Source: Prolixibacteraceae bacterium (GTDB taxonomy: Bacteria > Bacteroidota > Bacteroidia > Bacteroidales > Prolixibacteraceae). From it: DNA of 15,842 nucleotides. The notes beneath the pieces are model-generated. The model searched no databases. It saw nothing but the letters and a program-made list of their open reading frames with translations, and had not been told where the DNA came from. Positions 13,036 to 15,842 of this stretch are shown here, in pieces. The DNA is taken from contig JALNYZ010000056.1 in assembly GCA_023229575.1 (NCBI GenBank), positions 1 to 15,842 of the forward strand, given 5' to 3'. Numbering within the stretch: position 1 is the first letter of the stretch; each line of letters opens with the position of its first letter. The position numbers were made by a program, and so were the translations under genes.

Positions 13036-13146
13036 CGGAGAAACCGTCCGCGGTTGCATTTTGAAAAAAGCAAACATGATGATATCGGACGGAAGGACTC
13101 TAATATACGAATGACTATCAACATTATATGACCAACCACGGATAAT

Positions 13147-13494
13147 ATGAACGAAAAAATCACTGAATTCCGCGCCTACCGCGAAAAAATGAACGAGAAG
13201 ATCCTGGCTGCCGACAACAAGGTGATGAAACGGATCTACAACATCGACACCAACACCTACATGGAAGGAGCCCTTTCCACGAAAGTAAAAGAGATGATGG
13301 GACTGGTATGCTCCATGGTGCTTCGATGCGATGATTGTGTCAAATACCACCTCGAAAAGTGCCACGAACAAGGGGTCACCACAGAAGAACTTTTCGAGAT
13401 CTTCGCCGTTGCCAACCTGGTTGGGGGCAGCATCGTCATTCCGCACACCCGAAGGGCAGTGGAATATTGGGAAGCACTCCGGGAGGAAGTTTGA
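13147..13494 (+). CDS. Carboxymuconolactone decarboxylase / AhpD-like protein
   Basis: This is a 115-residue single-domain protein of the CMD/AhpD fold. Residues 40-75 hold the signature EGALSTKVKEMMGLVCSMV followed by C61-DD-C64-VKY-H68, the CxxC-x3-H motif of alkylhydroperoxidase-type members. GVTTEELFEIFAVANLVGG (76-94) is the conserved second helix pair. Members with CxxC act as thiol peroxidases or disulfide reductases, usually as trimers or hexamers in the cytoplasm; the true substrate here is unknown. The gene stands alone, 456 bp after miaB. Its TGA stop (13492-13494) lies within a reverse copy of the 9-bp AAACATTTC repeat. Confidence 0.85.
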   Translation: MNEKITEFRAYREKMNEKILAADNKVMKRIYNIDTNTYMEGALSTKVKEMMGLVCSMVLRCDDCVKYHLEKCHEQGVTTEELFEIFAVANLVGGSIVIPHTRRAVEYWEALREEV

Positions 13495-13721
13495 AATGTT
13501 TGCCCTTCGGGCGTTTGAAATATTTGGCCTTGCGGCCATTTTCGCTGCGCGCGTTTCGCCTTGCGGCTGTTTAATAATTTGGAAGAACTGAACATTTCAA
13601 ACATTTCCCTTTGACAGGCTTAGGGCCCGGTAACTTCTTCAAACATTTCCCTTCGACAAGCTCAGGGACCGGAGCTTCATTTAACATTTTATACTAGAAA
13701 AACATTTCAAACATTTCAAAC
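13493..13721. repeat. Mosaic of hairpins and 9-bp repeats between AhpD-like and U32 genes
   Basis: The stretch starts with a reverse 9-bp unit (GAAATGTTT, 13493-13501). Three GC hairpins with tiny loops follow: GCCCTTCGGGC (13502-13512), GGCCTTGCGGCC (13526-13537) and GCCTTGCGGC (13558-13567). Forward AAACATTTC units lie at 13599-13607, 13641-13649, 13700-13708 and 13709-13717. Two copies of a CCCTTCGACAAGCTCAGGG-type palindrome (13607-13625, diverged; 13649-13667) each directly follow a unit. The first hairpin could end transcription of the AhpD-like gene, though no long T run follows. Confidence 0.7.
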
Positions 13722-15644
13722 GTGCAAAGCACAAAAATCCTCGAACTCCTTGCTCCTGCCAAAAACCTGGAATGCGGCATCGCAGCCATCCACCATGGCG
13801 CGGATGCCGTTTACATTGGCGCGCCTAAGTTCGGGGCCAGGGAGGCTGCAGGAAATTCAATTGAAGAGATTGAGAAGCTGGCAACCGAAGCCCGCCTGTT
13901 CGGAGTCAAAACTTATGTTGCCCTCAACACCATCCTCTACGACAACGAACTGGTGGAAGCCGAACGGATCATCCGTCAGGTATATGAGGCTGGGGCCGAT
14001 GCTTTGATTATCCAGGATTTTGGTATCCTGGAGATGGACCTGCCTCCCATAGCGCTTCATGCCAGCACACAAGCCAACAACTTCACGGTAGATAAGATAA
14101 AATTTCTGGAGGCAGTCGGATTCAAAAGGGCCGTACTTGCCAGGGAGCTTTCACTACTCCAGATCGAAGAAATTTCAGCTCAAACCACCATCGAACTTGA
14201 GGCATTTGTGCACGGCTCCCTTTGCGTGAGTTTGAGCGGACAATGTTTCATGAGCCATGCCATGGGCGGCAGGAGCGCCAACCGGGGGGCCTGTGCCCAA
14301 CCTTGCCGCAAAAAATATACCCTTTCGGATGCCACAGGAAAGACGATAATCAGGGACAAACATCTGCTTTCGCTCAAAGACCTCAACCGCTCTCAAACGA
14401 TTGCCGAACTGGTAGCTGCCGGTGTCCACTCATTCAAAATCGAGGGACGTTTGAAAGATATCGATTATGTGAAAAATATAACGGCTTTCTATCGTCTGGA
14501 GCTTGATCGCTTTCTTGAGGGAAAACCAGAATTTGCGCCCTCCTCTTCCGGGACAACGCGCATCTTTTTTACACCCGATCCGGCTAAAACTTTTCACAAG
14601 GGAGCTACCGAATATTTTATTTATGGGAGGCAAGATTCTGTGGCAGGGATAGACAGCCCCAAATCTACTGGCGAAGAAATTGGAGAAGTCGTTAGGGTGA
14701 ACAGGGATTCCTTTCAGCTTTCGGGATGCATTATGCCCGGTAACAACGATGGTTTGACCTTTGTGAACCGCAAGGGTGAGAGTGACGGATTGAAAGTCAA
14801 CCGGGTTGAGAATGGGTCAATTTTCCCCGACAGGATGAATAACATATTTGTGGGTGCCCGTATCTACCGAAACTGGGACCACTCCTTCCAGATGGCTCTT
14901 GGCAAAAAAACATCCGGAAGAAAGATTCCCATCGATATCAAACTAGAATCAACTCTTGATGGGTTTACCGTCGGTACGTCCCTAATGGTAGCCCGGAATG
15001 CATTTGATGGAAATTTTGATGTTAATCAAGATGGGGCAACCACAAGGGTTACCCCGACAATGAATTCTGTCGTTATGGACAAAGTCCCTGCCAACGATCC
15101 AACCAAATCGCGTGAGAATATCCTTCGCCAACTCTCCAAATCGGGCGATACACCCTTCATGGTAAGGGATATCGACACCGGTGGCAACGAACAATATTTT
15201 TTCACTTCGCAACAGTTGAATGCGTTACGCAGGGGCTTGCTGGACCAACTGGCAGCCAAATTAAGTGCAAAGAAGCCAGCTCAACCGGCAAAAATGGAAC
15301 CATCGGTCAAACAAGAAAACAGAAACCAAGACCTGACAATCCCCTACCCTATCGATTCATTTCACTCTGAGAACAACATCAGCAATCGGCTGGCTCTACA
15401 GTTTTACCGACGCCACGGACTTGAATTGCCCGAAACAGCCGTAGAAAAACGGGCGGTAATCGGACGCCTCCAGGTGATGATTACAAAACACTGCATCCAG
15501 CACGAACTTGGCTTCTGCAAACGATTTGGAGGAACTTTCCCAAATGAATTCGCTTTGCCTTTTTCCCTGAAAGATGGAGCCAACAGCTTCGATCTGGAGT
15601 TCGATTGCAAGATTTGCATGATGCGGATATTTACTGAAATGTGA
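13722..15644 (+). CDS. U32-family protein (peptidase U32 / TrhP-RlhA-like) with DUF3656-like part
   Basis: This 640-residue protein opens with ELLAPAKNLECGIAAIHHGA and DAVYIGAPKFGAREAAGNS, typical of U32 proteins. The U32 signature EAFVHGSLCVSLSGQCFMS spans 160-178 (Cys168, Cys175), followed by RGACAQPCRKKY (Cys191, Cys195). The middle and C-terminal parts resemble the long Bacteroidetes form with a DUF3656-like insert. Cys591, Cys599, Cys629 and Cys632 (CKIC) near the C-terminus could bind a metal or Fe-S cluster. Characterised relatives are collagenase-like PrtC and the RNA-hydroxylation proteins TrhP (tRNA ho5U) and RlhA (23S rRNA ho5C); an RNA-modification role is more likely than proteolysis, but this is inference. 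The start is GTG; an in-frame TAG at 13695-13697 excludes earlier ATG starts. The region before the GTG is two 9-bp repeat units, with no Shine-Dalgarno sequence. Confidence 0.85.
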   Translation: MQSTKILELLAPAKNLECGIAAIHHGADAVYIGAPKFGAREAAGNSIEEIEKLATEARLFGVKTYVALNTILYDNELVEAERIIRQVYEAGADALIIQDFGILEMDLPPIALHASTQANNFTVDKIKFLEAVGFKRAVLARELSLLQIEEISAQTTIELEAFVHGSLCVSLSGQCFMSHAMGGRSANRGACAQPCRKKYTLSDATGKTIIRDKHLLSLKDLNRSQTIAELVAAGVHSFKIEGRLKDIDYVKNITAFYRLELDRFLEGKPEFAPSSSGTTRIFFTPDPAKTFHKGATEYFIYGRQDSVAGIDSPKSTGEEIGEVVRVNRDSFQLSGCIMPGNNDGLTFVNRKGESDGLKVNRVENGSIFPDRMNNIFVGARIYRNWDHSFQMALGKKTSGRKIPIDIKLESTLDGFTVGTSLMVARNAFDGNFDVNQDGATTRVTPTMNSVVMDKVPANDPTKSRENILRQLSKSGDTPFMVRDIDTGGNEQYFFTSQQLNALRRGLLDQLAAKLSAKKPAQPAKMEPSVKQENRNQDLTIPYPIDSFHSENNISNRLALQFYRRHGLELPETAVEKRAVIGRLQVMITKHCIQHELGFCKRFGGTFPNEFALPFSLKDGANSFDLEFDCKICMMRIFTEM

Positions 15645-15653
15645 TAACCCGTC

Positions 15654-15681
15654 GATTTGAGGATGTGCTGATTTGAGGATG
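15654..15681 (+). repeat. 12-bp direct repeat after the U32 gene
   Basis: GATTTGAGGATG occurs at 15654-15665 and again at 15670-15681, separated by 4 bp. It lies 9 bp after the U32 stop codon, before the 9-bp tandem array. Confidence 0.75.
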
Positions 15682-15716
15682 AGAAAATGGTCTGGTCCCA
15701 GAGCATTTCTATGGGC

Positions 15717-15842
15717 AAACATTTCAAACATTTCAAACATTTCAAACATTTCAAACATTTCAAACATTTCAAACATTTCAAACATTTCAAACATTTCAAA
15801 CATTTCAAACATTTCAAACATTTCAAACATTTCAAACATTTC
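15717..15842. repeat. 9-bp tandem array AAACATTTC, 14 perfect copies, runs off the edge
   Basis: These 126 bp are exactly 14 identical copies of AAACATTTC up to the last base of the window; the true end is not seen. Because 9 is a multiple of 3, frames through it stay open: the minus strand reads Met-Phe-Glu or Lys-Cys-Leu repeats, which are artefacts. Single or paired copies of the same unit occur at 13493-13721 and at 1713-1721. Confidence 0.95.

Noticed and set aside
12981..13131. Small plus-strand frame starting MTNFVTPGGAKRNPG
   Set aside because: It runs through the GC hairpin element; such translations are typical by-products of dispersed repeats. No start signal or domain.
15396..15839. 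Long minus-strand open frames reading Met-Phe-Glu or Lys-Cys-Leu repeats
   Set aside because: They arise because the 9-bp repeat is a multiple of three, and they continue antisense through the U32 gene. No gene-like start or family match.
15717..15842. CRISPR array
   Set aside because: The repeats are 9 bp and directly contiguous, with no spacers and no cas genes.

Overview
The window looks like a chromosomal segment of a Bacteroidetes bacterium, probably Bacteroidales or a close relative. Supporting this are exact TAnnTTTG (-7 type) promoter boxes ahead of several genes, the near absence of Shine-Dalgarno sequences, a glycine-lipid acyltransferase pair (GlsA/GlsB type), a long Bacteroidetes-style PurF, and many short dispersed repeats between genes. 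All of this is read by eye; no searches were run.

Layout. At the left edge is the 5' part of mraZ (minus), the first gene of the division/cell-wall cluster, facing away from the rest. A 391-bp AT-rich spacer separates it from a PlsC-like acyltransferase (glsA-like, plus). A 513-bp repeat-filled gap follows, then a GNAT/OlsB-type N-acyltransferase (glsB-like, plus). The two would together make N-acyl, O-acyl amino lipids. Convergent with glsB, and overlapping it by 7 bp, is a two-gene minus-strand operon: a secreted SPOR-domain protein, then a 633-residue amidophosphoribosyltransferase (PurF family).

From about 5340 to 10280 the DNA is visibly more AT-rich and looks accessory. It starts with a decayed type II toxin-antitoxin pair in which a deletion joined the front of the antitoxin, out of frame, to the back half of a RelE/ParE toxin. 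Next come minus-strand genes for membrane proteins: a YiiX-type permuted papain-like hydrolase; a double zinc-ribbon membrane protein; a zinc-ribbon/TPR/transmembrane protein of 675 residues; a second zinc-ribbon membrane protein that shares a membrane module with the first but carries its ribbon at the other end; and a small DUF3185-like protein. A 51-bp element is repeated just upstream of the last two. The block ends with a membrane protein carrying five 22-residue repeats. This cluster is the best candidate here for an undescribed system, but its function is unknown.

The right third returns to housekeeping genes on the plus strand: miaB (tRNA ms2i6A methylthiotransferase), with a perfect 24-bp palindrome at its predicted transcription start; a small CxxC carboxymuconolactone decarboxylase/AhpD-like protein; and a U32-family protein (tRNA/rRNA hydroxylation or collagenase-like) with four C-terminal cysteines. 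Gaps here hold purine-rich arrays, GC-rich hairpins and a 9-bp repeat that becomes an uninterrupted 14-copy tandem array running off the right edge.
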